Of a stretch of 64,000 bases of DNA, positions 11,401 through 26,400 are shown piece after piece. Under the pieces are notes generated by a model that was given only the letters and a program-made list of their open reading frames with translations, had not been told where the DNA came from and made no database searches. The translations under genes were made by a program, and so were the position numbers. The first letter of the stretch is position 1, and each line of letters starts with the position of its first letter. This DNA is from Siphonodentalium dalli (lineage: Eukaryota > Mollusca > Scaphopoda > Gadilida > Siphonodentaliidae): positions 144,850,351 through 144,914,350 of the forward strand of contig CP136062.1 of assembly GCA_032622095.1 (NCBI GenBank), written 5' to 3'.

Positions 11401-14400
11401 TGTTTTTCACGAGTTATAATTCATTTCGAAAACTGGATTAGAGCCGGTCGATTTTATACTTGATTTGTTTCTGTCATTTCTTGGAAACAGGGTTATCCAA
11501 AACAAAAATAAAATATGCAGAATTCTTTTATATGATGATACCGGCTTGTTGAGATTTCTCTGATAATTTGAGAGCGAGCCCATGTGATAACATTAATTCA
11601 ATTGGGATTGCAAATATTCATTATAGCGCCAAAAAATAATGCAGGTACAGCGTTGAAATTAAAAAGAGTGACACCCCCCCCCCATTTATATATATGTTTC
11701 TCAAGCCAAAGGTTGAACAAGCTCCTAACTGTCACAAGCTTGAATTATAACATTTTCTACCATAATCCATGATTGGGGGAGGGGCTGGTTCTCGAAAGCT
11801 TCCAATAACTAAGGGAGTTAATTCAATGTATCAGCCGCGATTATCTGGGCAAGAATTACAATATAATGTTTTACTTAAAAATTCCATAGTTGTAAATTTT
11901 GCGTATACATGTATAACTGTATAACACAAGAGAGGAAAGGTGACGTAGTTGGGAACTCGTAGCTAGGCAACCCTTTCACCGAATGAAGACAAACAGCAAC
12001 ACCATGCATTCAAATTTAAAGCTGTATAATATGTTAATAATTATATGAATAGCATAAATTGCTGCATATTAGATTAATCACTCGTAGAAAACAGACACGA
12101 CAGACATGACTACGATATTTATAAAGCAGGGTGTCAGGACTCAGGGTCCTGCGTGCACACCCCCGTCGAGGAAATATGCAATGGTGAATTCGGTAGCTTC
12201 TGGGATAATATAGCTCCCCGTGCATGTTGGGGGTCATAGCCCCATGCGTTGGGGAAGAGACCATAACTGGTATTAACATCAATAGAAGACTGACAATGAT
12301 ATAAACAGAACGTCGACCATTTGAGTTATCGCGCGAATAATTATTTTAAGCGGCCTGACGACTTTGTCCCAGTCAACGGCTCTTCAGCGGTTAAGAGTTT
12401 AACTCACTGTGGTCAAACACAGTCGCAATGATTGGGTTGTCAGCGGACACATATTACACGGTGTGTATGATCCATGTAAAACTCCAAATACACGATATTT
12501 ACAGAGATTACATGCATGTGTGTATCCACCACCGTTAAAATAACAATAACAACCATCACCTAATTAACGAACCGGCGGCCGACTCGTCCGTCTCCGACCA
12601 CAACCATCGGTGGGCTGCAAAACGAAACATATCTATAACAGTTGAAATATAAGACTTACAAATTATCTTTTAAATTTCTTTTATTGGAAATTGATATAGC
12701 TTGTCACAAATCAAAAATCAATAAGCCCGTGATACAATAATGTAAACTTTGGAATTGGATTACATGTGCAATAATATGCTTTAAAAAAAAATGGTGTTCT
12801 GTTTGCAACGAATGACAATTTAAGAACCTTGTTGCAAATCCCGAAACCAATGAGTCATTCCTATCATATATGCATGTTGAGACTTATAATCTGCCTAACT
12901 CTGAATGGAAATGTTTTATTTTTAAGGAGGTATCCGTAGCCGAGGTGGTTAGGTCGTGGATAAAACCATCGAATCACGACATGTGCGATTTTCAAGCTTG
13001 ATCTGAGTTGAGGGAAATCCGATCGATATGGCTATTTCGATAAGAAAATACTGAAACAAGCATATTTGAAGCAACGAACACTCATACTGAGTCAGTATAT
13101 ATCTCACATATATACAATGTATGAGTCTTTTGTTAGGGCTAGTGCAGTTATATCTAATATACACACTGCAATAGTACATAATATCCACAGTTATCCCGTT
13201 TTTTCCATGTATCCATTACAGGGTACGTTGGTGAAGGAGAATCCAAAATAAGATGGGGCGAGATTATAAAGGAAATCAAGAGCAACCAAAATGATGTTAT
13301 ATATAGTAAGTGCTCTTTCTAGTTAATGCCTATGCTTAAACCTTAATGGTTGGGTGGGATCGTACTGACTGAAGTTGTGGACTGCGATGTAAGGAAAACC
13401 ACTCGTATTGAACCGTGCTAATCACGCAGTTATGTCATCTTAATTTGTTACATTTATAAGTTGAAGAATACTTAGTAATACAGTCTATGTGAATGTATCT
13501 TGCCCCGGATACGAATTTTATCGGGTCGCCGAGCCCGTGCGATGCCAGCTTCGCGCATGCGCAGACGAGATCTCGGAAACGGGTGGAGCTATCGACTTGA
13601 AATTTGGTTTTTAAATAGCCCGGACAACGTCGGGCCCATCGGCTAGTCTCATATATATTTTGAAGACCTATGTTTGTCTGTCTGTCTGTATGTATGTTTG
13701 TCTGTCATTTATACAAATCTACGATTCTCGACCGATCGGGACGAAACTTGGTACGTGTGTGTAGTTTGACCAGGCGGTGGACGTTGTCGTATTGGCGAGC
13801 CCGTGCGGCGCCCGCTTCGCGCATGCGCAGACGAGATCTAGGAAACGGGTGGAGCTATCGACTTGAAATTTGCTATGTGAATGTATCTTGCCCCGGATAC
13901 GAATTTTATCGGGTCGCCGAGCCCGTGCGACGCCAGGTGCGCGCATGCGCAGACGAGATCTCGGAAACGGGTGGAGCTATCGACTTGAATTTTGGTATGT
14001 GAATGTATCTTGCCCCGGATACGAATTTTATCAGGTCGCCGAGCCCGTGCGACGCCAGCTTCGCGCATGCGCAGACGATATCTCGGAAACGGGTGGAGCT
14101 ATCGACTTGAATTTTGCTATGTGAATGTATCTTGCCTCGGATACGAATTTTATCGGGTCGCCGAGCCCGTGCGACGCCAGCTTCGCGCATGCGCAGACGA
14201 GATCTCGGAAACGGGAGAAGCTATCGACTTGAAATTAGCTATGTGAATGTATCTTGCCCCGGATACGAATTTTATCGGGTCGTCAAGCCCGTGCAACGCC
14301 AGCTTCGCGCATGCGCAGACCAGATCTCGGAAACGGGTAGAGCTATCGACTTGAATTTTTGTTTTTGAATAGCCCGGACAACGTCGCCCGGACAACGTCG

Positions 14401-17400
14401 GGCTCATCGGCTAGTCTATTATATATTTTGGAAGATCTGTTTGTTTGTTTGTGTGTGTGTAATCGATGAACTCGAAAACGGCCGACCCGATTTCGATGAA
14501 ACTTGGTATGTGGGGGTATTTTCGGGTCAGGAGTAACATAGGCCTATTGATCCGAGGTCAACTTTTCACGTGCCGAGGTCAAATCTGTTTTTACGCTGTG
14601 TTACGGGACTTTCATTTGAGTTCGGTGCTTACAAATCGATTCGAATCTTTCGTGTTTCCTCTTTCCAACGATATATAATGCGTATGTATCCGTTTTAGTT
14701 ATCTGCCTCAACTATCAAGAAGAAGTGGTACTATCTTCCATCAGGATAACAACAATGAGTAACTTCTATGACGTCGTTAGAGGTCATAACGTTAGATCAC
14801 GTTAACGCTTAACCGGCCGATGCATTTGACTGTTTCAGACGTCTTGGCGATATCTCGGGCACCGATGGTAATTTATCTTTACGTTGAAACTTGATAATTA
14901 ATGAGCGTGTGTGTATGAGGCGCGTTTATATACTTGAGTGGAAATCAAATCGGGTTAAACTGGCGGATTTTTACGGACGAAATTTGATGCATAGGGTATC
15001 TCGGTATCCGCTGGGCCGATTTCCCGGTATCCGCTGGGCCGATTTCCACCATTTTTGGGGTGTTGGTGTTTGACCCCACCTGACCTTCAAAATGGCCAAT
15101 TCAAGGTCAAATCGGGTAAAACCGGATGGATTTCGACGGGTACTTTTGTCGGGTACTTTTGTTCGGGCACTGTGTTTTGGACGGGTCAAATCGTGACCCC
15201 ACTTGACCTTGGCCTTCAAAATAGACAATTCAAGGTCAAACCCGGACGAAGTCGGGTCACCTTCTAGTTAACATATATAGTCATTTAGCGCCTTTATAAT
15301 GCTTGGTATGATGTGGATTCGGTATCTAAGTTTTTCCAAATTGAATGATATGCATGAACTTGTAGTTGTTAGGAGAAAGATGTTTTTAATATTTTTAAAA
15401 ACTAGTGAGTTATTTCCCCTGGTGTCTGGTCCGGATGATCGCTTGGTAAATATATTGGTGAAATGATTCTTGCAAGCGCATATATAATATCATTCATTCG
15501 TGAAAACCGCAGTATGGACTTTAATGATATCATAGATATTGAGTATGTGTCCTCTTTTTTTTTAAAGACGCTCGGCGTGGCTCTTATATCTCTGATTACA
15601 TACAACTGATATCGTGATTTGTAAGCATGATAAATTGATATGGACGTGTCACCATATTTGAACCCTGTAAATTAGATGGCTTTGTGTTAGAGCATATGTT
15701 TTAAATTCACAACCAGGAAAGAAATGTCCAACCTTATTGGTGTGTTATATGGTGTTGACGACCATTTTTTGAACAAACAACATATACATATATTGTGAAA
15801 GTCAGGTTTTCATATATATGGATTCCTAGGAATTTTGTTGAGGATTCGTGCCCAAAGTTTCCCTTTTTGTTTAACTCCGTGTTATTTATATAGACATTTT
15901 TAGAGTTCCATTTGTCATCATTATTCTCTGAATGTATTAACATATAGTTGTGTTTTGTTTAAAAAAAAATTTGCTAGCTTATTGCTACACCAACAAGCAT
16001 ATCAGTGGCATAACTCGTTTTCACATAACTTTATCGTCCGCATGTGCTAAGATAATCATGGTTCCACCACCACCACCACCACCACCACCACCGCCGCCGC
16101 ACCGCCACCGCCACCGTTGCCGCCGTCGATGCCACCACCACCACCACCACCACAACCACCATTATCATCATCAATATCTTCATAAGATGTTTCATAATCA
16201 TCGTCATCATCATCGTCATCATCATCATCATCAGCATTATCATCATCATCATCACTATCATCATCATTATTATTATCAACATCGCCAACGACAAGCACCA
16301 CCACCACCATTATCATCATCAATATCATCATAAGATGTTTCATCATCATCGTCATCATGATCATTATCATCATCATCATCATTATCATCATCACTATCAT
16401 CATCATTATTATTATCAACATCGTCAACGACAACAACCATAAACACAACAAACACAACAACAACAACAACAGTAAGAGTAATAACAAACATCCCATGGAA
16501 CCACCTGATTTATAAAACGGTTAAAAGCGCATAACATTCGCAAGGGAGCTAAATCCGTCATGTTCAGAATATATATGAGTATTGTATTTAGTCGACCCAA
16601 ACACTCTCGTCAAATATCGTGTACGTTGTTCAGTAATTTGTTTATATTAAAACAAAAATTGAAATTTGTCACCGGTTCTCCAGTCATAGCAAATTATACA
16701 TATATCATCGCATCCAGTGTCGCATGACCATCGGCTGGTTTCAATTGGTAATTTCTGATTACTTGTGGGAAATCTACACAATGTTGTTCTATTTATGTCG
16801 TCCATTTCGTTAATATCAACAAAAAAATATCGACCCGAGAAATAAACCATGAGGCACTCCACACGTCACTTCCGTTAAAGTAGATTTGGTGTCATAGAAT
16901 TCAACAAATTGCCGACAATAATGTTTGCAGCGAGCTCTGCCTCGTATGCCGTATAGTGATCTAGTTTATGAAGTAAAACTCGTGATTTATCGTGTCAAAT
17001 GCTTTTGGTTGGCCGAGAAACAGAGCTAATGTAGAATCTCTTGTCGTTTTGTCATTAGTTGAGGCAATATTATTGACGAGATATAAAAAAGTGTGGAATG
17101 TGGAATGATTTTAGGGCGGAAGCCGATTTAGCGTTTACAAAGAAGACTAGTAATCGTTTATGCATTTTTTCGGGAAATTTAGAGAAAGCTGGAAGAATGC
17201 GGACATGTCTGCAGCTGGACAGTTCATGAATATTATTATTTAGAATTTTCCAATGTTAGGGACTATTCCATTCTCGAATGACAAGTGAAAACTATTCAAC
17301 AATGATGGGAATATCTTCTCAATTGTTTCCTAATAAGTGTAATTGATATACCATTGACATCCCTAGATATATATACTTTGCCAGTTATAGAGAAACGCGT

Positions 17401-20400
17401 GATGATGATTTCCTGGATAGAAGTAAGAATATCTTTTAGCGTCTAGGTTGCGGTTATGGAAAAAATTTATAAAATGAGAATCAGTTTCATTTGCTATGGG
17501 TTTGTTAGTTTCCCGTCCACTATTTGATAAAAGGTCATTGAATTTCTCCGATATGAAATTAGGAATTTGTGGTTCTGTTACGTTTTCGGTAAAGTATATT
17601 ACTATAAATTATTTGCGACAGTCATACATGTGCATGACATATATAATGAGTTTTCTATCGTAATTCGTTTGCTTTCCACAGTGTGCGATCCGGTACTGGG
17701 AGACGAGAATGCTATGGCAAGTATAATGTTACCTAATTATGCAATGAATATAAAAGTTGCAACGTTCACCTGAGTTACTTGTATTGTCAGCTTACTGTAT
17801 TTCAAGAGTGTCATTTTGTTACGTTTGGGCAGTAAATATGTGATAAAAACAGCATCGTATTGAGCCCAGAGAAACAGCCATGTCGTGATTTGCTTGTTTT
17901 GTTAACTTATTGTAGTAGAAGCTAGGTCTTGTTATCTGATTTAGTAGAGTCGCTTATGTACTTCCGTGGGATTTTGTTCATGGGTCCGCGATGGAGGGAA
18001 TTATGACATCACAAAGATAACGTCATTGTCAGTTCAGTTCAGATGTATGGTTGTCATAAGAAGTGACGAATTCTGCGCATATTTCTTAATTGTTATACAT
18101 TTTTTTTAGTAAGAACAATTCATCAACAGTAGTTGTCAAAGTGCAGTACCCAAATTCACTGAAAACTGTGATTCCAGTCAAAGATGACTGCCAAAATGGC
18201 ACCAGAATATCAACAATTTTTGCGATTTTCTAGGATCTCATGTAAATGACTTTCCGTTTTGGTAGCGACTACGAATTATGAAAATTCAGTGCTTGCTGAT
18301 TGCTTCGCCAATGCAGTGCATCAAAATGTATTGTACAGAAAATGCTCGATCTGTCAAAAATCAATCTTATACAACAGAATTATAGCATTTTGTTTAAAAT
18401 CAATTCCGATATTCTAGCAATAGATTTAACGAAATGATCGAATTCAGTGTGGGGGGAGAGATATTCGTGCCACATACGGAATTATTATCACATTTTAACA
18501 GAACTGTTCAATTTCACCAAAGATGGCTACCAAAATGGCACTAAAAATACAAAAGTATGTGTTCGTTACACTACCAAATGTCGTCCTGGCATAACATCAT
18601 GGGAAATTAGTTTAATCGGCTACTTTTAAGTAAATTCGCATAGCTTTAATTTCTTATACAGATTAACGAATGTCCTATACTGCACACGCGTCATGTCTTT
18701 TCATGATATTAAGGGAGGAGGGAGTTGAAGAGAAAATTCAACTCTCAATGTGAAATTAGAAAGTATGTGTAGACCCACATGTCTAGCATCATTTGCTATA
18801 CTCTAAGCCGGAGTACTAAATGAGAAATATTGGTGGTTACCATATCAAATGGCAATCGATGATGCAGGTAAGCGTTGGTGTTAGTTCTTTTCGTGACATC
18901 TCGGTAGAAAATATATATAGTGTATCATACATGTTAGCAGCACACAACTGTTTATTGTGATAGCTAAGAAGTGGGTACTGTACTGCTCAGCTACGCCATG
19001 ATTCTTGGCAAGCAAGAAACAACACATTATTCTTGTTTATAAATCACAAACAATAGTAGAATTAATCACATGGCTGTCATTTGGCCTGCTTATCTCACTG
19101 TTAGTTGCGCTGTAACCTTGGTTTAAATTTGCATGTTAACACCATATGAACCCGTTTAGCTGAACTTAGCAGGTTTCAATCGTATTGATAACCACGGCAG
19201 AGTAAAGAGAATAGACCCATTGTGTGGATAATATATTCGTATAAGGGGTAGCGTCCCGTGTCAAGATTAAAGTGATATACTGTGAATACCAGGTTTTGAA
19301 ATCTGGATGATGATATTCAATAAAGTAGTCCAACAACTTTCATAGCATATGTGGATTCCTTTGGTGAAGTTACTATAAGTTATTGGCCTCACATGAACAT
19401 TATCATACACCAGGCTAGATCCCCGACACCAGACGAAGTGGTGTGTCTGGTTCTTGGCTTTCCTGGTGTTAACTTAATCGGTGGTATTCACACAAAGGGA
19501 TTCGCCCAACATACGAAAGGTGTCTTGGTATGAACACAGTAGGCTGATATGGACCATTGATAGTATACAGCAAAATGATATCCCATATTGATTTCTATGA
19601 TTTAGGGGTATGGAGAGTTTAGTGGGACAATGCATTGCGTTTGTACATTAATTCAACGTGAAAGTGGTTTTTGGTGATGGTTATGATTGTGCTGCCACTC
19701 CCACTTGATTAATGATTATCTTGAAGTTTATCGAAATCAGCAGGGACTGCGCAACTTCTCTGCATATCCAGTTTATATGACGAAAGAATGTATATATACG
19801 GCCTTTTGGTGTCGTGTCATCAGTTTGAGTATTATGTCCAATATACTCTGGAATCCAGGTTCTGAATACTGAATGACATAATGGGGCAATTAGTCCACTA
19901 ACTTCTTACAACACAATGTGAAGTAATAGTTGGAGTTAATAAAAGCTCATGGCGTGCCATGTTGATTCTGCTTAGAATGTTATCATGAACGAAAGGAAAT
20001 GCGGAAATGGAGGAAGTTGGATAAGCGCGCATAGCTATGGCGGTGGTCATGGTTCACTATAATAATAATGGCATATTTCAGATCATATTATATAGGCCGA
20101 TCCATCTATATCCTAATGCCTCTAACTGTTATAATTCGACTTGGAGTTATTAGATTAGTCTGGCTATATCCCATAAATTGTATATATCATTATGCATTCA
20201 TGCATCATTGTGATCTACCCAATCCAAGTGGCATATACAGATCAACTTCAGCAGAAATCTAAACGGTCATGGGGAGGTTATTGTACGAAAAGCTCCATAC
20301 ATGTTCACTTGATGAGCAATCCAGTTTGATCAGATAGACTTTAGTTTAAACAATATTTATTTCACGAACAATACGTATACGTTTCATCGTGGACCGGATT

Positions 20401-23400
20401 CGACATCAACTTTGCAGGTTTATGTGAGTCATTTCCGGGAATCATTTTATACTCACCCTGCCTAACAAGAGTGTGATGGTCCAGATATACATTAGCGATA
20501 CTTGTATATGAGACAAACTAATTATATACAAACATGTAGTAATACCACTGTGATGCAAGTAAATATATTGCTTGAGTTCTAGTTCAAATTTGTCATGATC
20601 CCATACTGTTCATAAAATTAATGCACACATGAAATGTACCGATACTTGGTATAAACTTGTTACAAACAGCAGTTTAAGCATGAGGAAATCACCACTTCCT
20701 ACACATATATGTTTGCCAGAATGGTAGAAGCTGGTATCTGATCATTTTGTGTTGATTTTCCATTCCAATCACCAAAAGTACCCATACAAGGATCCATTTT
20801 AAGAAGACTTTTATGTATATTATGTCAGAAGACTAGAGAGACTATCCATCTCGTTCATCAATAAAGCCTATACCAGCGGTGTACACATACCAAGGCGAAA
20901 TGGACAAGATTAAAGTATAGCTATAATATCTGAACACCCGTGCGATCTCCTGGTTTACATTTTCAAAAGTCTTCAAAAGTCAGTCACTGTTATAAAGTCA
21001 GCTATATACAGTAATCTGATTGAGTCCGTCGCTGTACCTTTTAGTATACGAGTAAATATACCCAATCGTTATCGATATACAAGAACGTATGGCGATCACA
21101 TGCATCATTTGAGCGCTGGTAGCTGACAGCGAGCTGAAGTTGGCAACTTCTCTATTATCTCCACATTACATACCATGTTGGTCTCTATTAAATATTTAAA
21201 TAATATCAGAATCGAGTTTGGCACCAGTCCATATACTTAACGTGCTTGAAGATATATTTCGGTTTTATATAGTGAATGGTATGTTCTCACCGAAAACCCA
21301 TGTTAATTATAATGCATATTAGTTATTCTTACACGATGGGATATCTTGCGGAAATATATGTATTTTAATGTCAAAGTTTGACATTTACGCCACATTGGCG
21401 GCCATCTCGATAACAGTAAGATATTTATAACTTCAAATTATCTAAATCGGAGTACATTCATTCAAATATATAACACTGAGATATCGTTTTCCTGTGGTGG
21501 ACAATGTTATTTTACGTATACACACAATATGTTTGGCGAAATTTCACAATGCTTATTTGGAAAATAACCGTCATATGAACTTGGAAAATAATTCACATGA
21601 ACGCGCAATTTGAGTCATTGCGGTAAGACGACTAATTGGAATGTGTCATAACATGGCTAGTATTTATTTGGAAGAAGCAAGTTAGTCTACTACATTCACC
21701 TTCTATGTGACAGAAACGTAATTGGGTGAAAGAGGGTAAACTATGCATATTATCGTACTTTGGTCGCCATCTTGAAAGCCATCTTGGATTAAGTTGACAT
21801 TTTCTTGATCCAGTCAGATGTAAATACCTTATGTAGTGATCCTACTCATTAACATCACCGATTAATTCTAATTTTCTTTAAGGAAATAGTTAGAAAATAT
21901 AAAAGTTTATTTTGCCGAAAATTCATACCACTTCCTTTAAAACATCGCATTTGAAGAAGAAAATCAAGGTTATGATCCAAGAAATCATCTAATGTCATGC
22001 GCAAGTGATTTGTTCAATATCAAGATTGAAGAGAAATATATTCCTTAAACGTCACCAGTTCGATACAATTGAAAATGATGTAGCGACATGTATGGAAATT
22101 CATCAATTTTCCCCACTTCCGGTCGTCATTTTGGTGGCCATCTTTGATCAAGAGGACAATTTTTCATATAAAAATATAACATGGCGTCACACCATACACT
22201 ATACGAAAGGATTGTCATGTATTTTATATCACAATTATATTTTTATGATTAAATCCAAAAATAGCGAACTTAAGAAAATCAGCATGGCGGCCATCTTTGT
22301 GACGTCATCGGACCACCCAGTCGCGAACCCAGGTGGTCTAACACTTTTTGTTCTGAAGTAGAGATCATATACTGGCTCATGAGCTTGGTCTCTATATTTG
22401 TTCACGAATTTCCCACGGGAGCTCAAAATCGGACATAAGCTACTCTACTAATTAGTCAAAGATGAAACTATATGTGACGTAGAAGATGTGTTAACATCCA
22501 TTGTTTTGTTTTCTTAATAACAATTGAGATCCTACATGCAATACCATGGCGATATATGGAATTCAAGCGTTTTCACTGAGTTATTCCAGATTAATTATTT
22601 AGTGAACATGACTTTCGGTTCTTCCTGGATTTATCCAATATGTGTTTCTAGGTCTTAAGACCTGGCATTGGTGATAAAAGTTGTGATAAACATTTTGAAT
22701 GCGTTTTATGCGCGTATGAGCTCTTTGTTTACCAATAGCGCCAAAAATATTTACCATCTTTACTAAATTACAATGGTCTATTATTCATCTGGATGGGCGT
22801 TCAGGAAATATATAAGGAAAATTTGTTGAGCAGTTTAACATTTCCTAATAGATATACTCCTAAAAAAATTGCTCTAGTACAGAAAGGGTTGAATATTGCA
22901 CATTGGCCTTACCTGATGTTTCATGCAATCATGAATAGTGTTTGCTGTATATATTTCAGTTCGAAGTGCCCGAGACAGTTGACCTATTCAAGGAACACCT
23001 ACTTCCACTGGCTGATATCGCTACACCAAACGGATACGAACTCGGGTAGGTATATGCAACAAGTCAGGGTACTATAGATATCACATCCTATCCGTGTCAT
23101 TTTGTTTGGAGGCGCTGACTCAGTATGAGTGATAATTGATTCATTGTCCGTTAATAATTTCTCATTTCTTATCATAAGGTCATGAATCGATCGGTACGGC
23201 ACAATGAGATGTTCGTGAACTCAGATCAACCTTCAACTATCATCGAAACTGAATCTGATTGGTGTGTATCACGTTTAGCTCTTTAATAATGAACACCCAG
23301 AATAATGAAAGGTTACATAAATTGGTTCGCATTGGGACTCTGTATCTCAGTCGTCATTGGTCGGATCTCAGTCATATATAATGATCGCAGCCAGGGTAGA

Positions 23401-26400
23401 GATTTGTGGCATGATCCAATCAACCCGGCAGATCGATATTTAGTGCATGTATCGACCTATATAATAATTTGGACGTCTCAAATATGTTTTTTAGTTAGTT
23501 TTAATTTTGTTGACCACTCCTATCGAGACCAGTAGGTAATTATTACACCAAGCCCTGAATATAAAGTCCGTATACAAGTATTTGACGCATTTATCGACCT
23601 ATGTTGATCCACATAACACAAGGGGTGATTTCAGACGTCCAACTGCCGATGACCGTTGGTATGCTTATGGATCACCAAGATGGCCACGTGTAATTCACAA
23701 ATTTATTTGTTGCAGAGTTATGAGGGTGTCAACCCCCTATTTCGGTACGTGGGATTGAGATCATTTTATGTGGTATGCGCGATTAATTGCCCTTGATAAC
23801 CGGTACTCGGGTCCATAAGCCCAATTTAGCCGGTATTCAGGATTTAAAAAAAAAGCTGTTAAGCAGATTTTATAACGCAAAATTAAAAAAAAAATGTATT
23901 ATGTTCCAGCCCAAATGATATATTCTGATCTAATTCAGTCTAATACTTATTGATATGTTGTTGTTATGGACACTACTTCAATTGGTGAAATTTATAAAAT
24001 TGCTGTAAACTTACTAAATATGTAATCCACATATTATTAACTGGTACGCAGAACGCACCCCTCTTTGTTAACTGGTATTCATGGTGCATGGGAGTGGGGG
24101 TAACATTGTATGTCATGATAAGTTGTATACTCACGGAGCAGCATGAATTGAACATTATTCGCATTATAACCGGTTTTGTCCATTCATTGCTTCTGACGAT
24201 ATAGCCATTATGGTGCAAAAACGTCCATCCGTGTATCTCAGTCATCTGAGATCGGATGAGAAAGTGAAAGATCTGTGGTATTCATGAAACACTGCGGGAT
24301 AAAAGATATCCAAATACAATAGGATTTGTTCATTCATCGCATGCCGGATTGATTAGGGAACCCCAGCAAAGTGTGGAATGGAGTGCTACTTTCAGCTGTA
24401 ACATTATGCATTGAGATGATCTGTATATTTGTAGTACATACTGTTCGGATACTATATAATAAGTATCCTGTCATTTGTAAAAAAAATGGGTTTCGTAAAC
24501 ATTTTGGGGGATTTTTGGCAACATATTTTGTCTTAACCCATATACTGGAGATTCTGGATACCAATATTGACAAGCTTCTTTCGCTTAGTTGCTTCATGGT
24601 TACCATGACAACAGTATGTGATTTCTGAGAATTCTGGAAAATGACCATATTGGAAGCATCACAGTTGGCTCACATGTATATCACGTGAACGTAAGTCACT
24701 TTGGAAATTATCCCAATATGGAAAATGTATACCATTGCCATGGTGACCATTTTGGTGAAAACACCTGTTTTGCCAAAATCTAGCATTTCTAGCTATTTTT
24801 GGTAGAATTTGTGAATATTGTTTTATTTGAAATATATTTAAAATGGCGGATAAAATGGCCGCCAGTTGAACAAAAAACCCTTTATATAATGTGTGTATCC
24901 CTATTTTTGGTAGAATTTGTGAACATTGTTTTATTTGAAAATAAAATTGATTTAGACAAAGCAATACTTGGTGATACTGATATATATGTTGCATTTTAGA
25001 GCATACTACCAACTCGATTATAGGCCAGGGAATGCTAGGATAACTCTCACATATGGAGTTCAACTACACACCTCATTTTGTACGCATAATAAAATATAGT
25101 TTAATGATAATAAATTATGCAACATAATAAACACATTCATGTTACGAAATTATTTGAGTGTTGATTCTCTGTCTCCCCATTGATGATATATCATCCTGTC
25201 ATATTTGTAGTGGAGTTACACTATTTATATTGTTCCATTTATTATTGAGTCTGGTCACGTGATGATCATGTGAGCATTAGAATATGGCTGACGATTAAAA
25301 CGTGTTTATTGAAACTGCTCCAATCTATTTAATGTCAAAACACAACATGATGTCAGAAGTGAGGATCGAGAGTAGCTAGACGCATGTAACAAACATCGAG
25401 TCAGAATTTAAAACGTTCGACGATGGCGAAAGGCCGTTTTCCGACGCCAGGAAAGCGACTTTTGGAAGCCAAATTGGCCGAATATTGGAGACGATGGATG
25501 CAGGAATATTCGCTGCACATGACAGCAACAGAGAAAGATCAGAAACCCGAACCGCAGCAATGTGCTACATTCTTGACACTGACAGGAAGTGATGCTATTG
25601 AGGTATTTAATACGTTTGTAATACCTGATGCCAATAAAAAAAATCAATGTTCTAATCAAGGAATTCGAAGATTACTGCACACCGAAACGGAATGTGCCAT
25701 TTGAGAGACACATGTTTAACCAAAGAAAACAAAGAGACCGCCAGACAATAGATCAATTTGTCACAGACTTAAAATTATTGTCGAAAAGCTGCGAATATGG
25801 AGAATTAACAGAAGGTATAATTCGTGATCGTATAATTGAAGGAATTCAAAGTGGTGACGTTCGATCGAGGCTGTTGAGAGTCAACTTACACTGGAGAAAG
25901 CGATTGAATTTTGTAAATCGGCAGAAGTGACCACACATCGATTTCACGGAGACACATGATTCACAACTGGTTCATAACATAAATGCGGGCTTTCAAAATC
26001 GTTACAGTAACAAGCCAACCAGAGGCGTACGGTATAGGGGACCTACTTCATATCCCAAAGCTACAGTACCAGGGTGTAACAAGTGCGGGCAACAGCATTT
26101 TGAGAACCAGTTTTGCGCGGCATATGGAAAATCGTGTTCGATTTGTCACCAAAAGCATAAATTTTGGCGTCAGTGCCCATCAGCTGTGCGTCCACCGCGG
26201 AATAATTATCGGAGGTCTATGGATGAAGTTACGGCCACACAAACCGATGAGCTGGCAAACCGTGAAACTTTTAATGAATTTTTTATCGATGCTGTAGACC
26301 AACAAACAGACTGGGTTGATCTGGACACAGGGAACACAGAACATAACAGCACGTATACATGGAAAAATCCCTATGTCAGTGAATGAGACAATAATTCCGA

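Noticed and set aside
13670-14407. Overlapping 75-110 codon frames on both strands
   Set aside because: They recur every 122 bases with the satellite unit, so they reflect repetition, not a protein.
16056-16496. 146-codon minus frame (and a 127-codon plus frame)
   Set aside because: Pure product of the trinucleotide microsatellite.
17721-17726. GT donor for exon 5
   Set aside because: Leaves phase 1 while exon 6 starts in phase 0.
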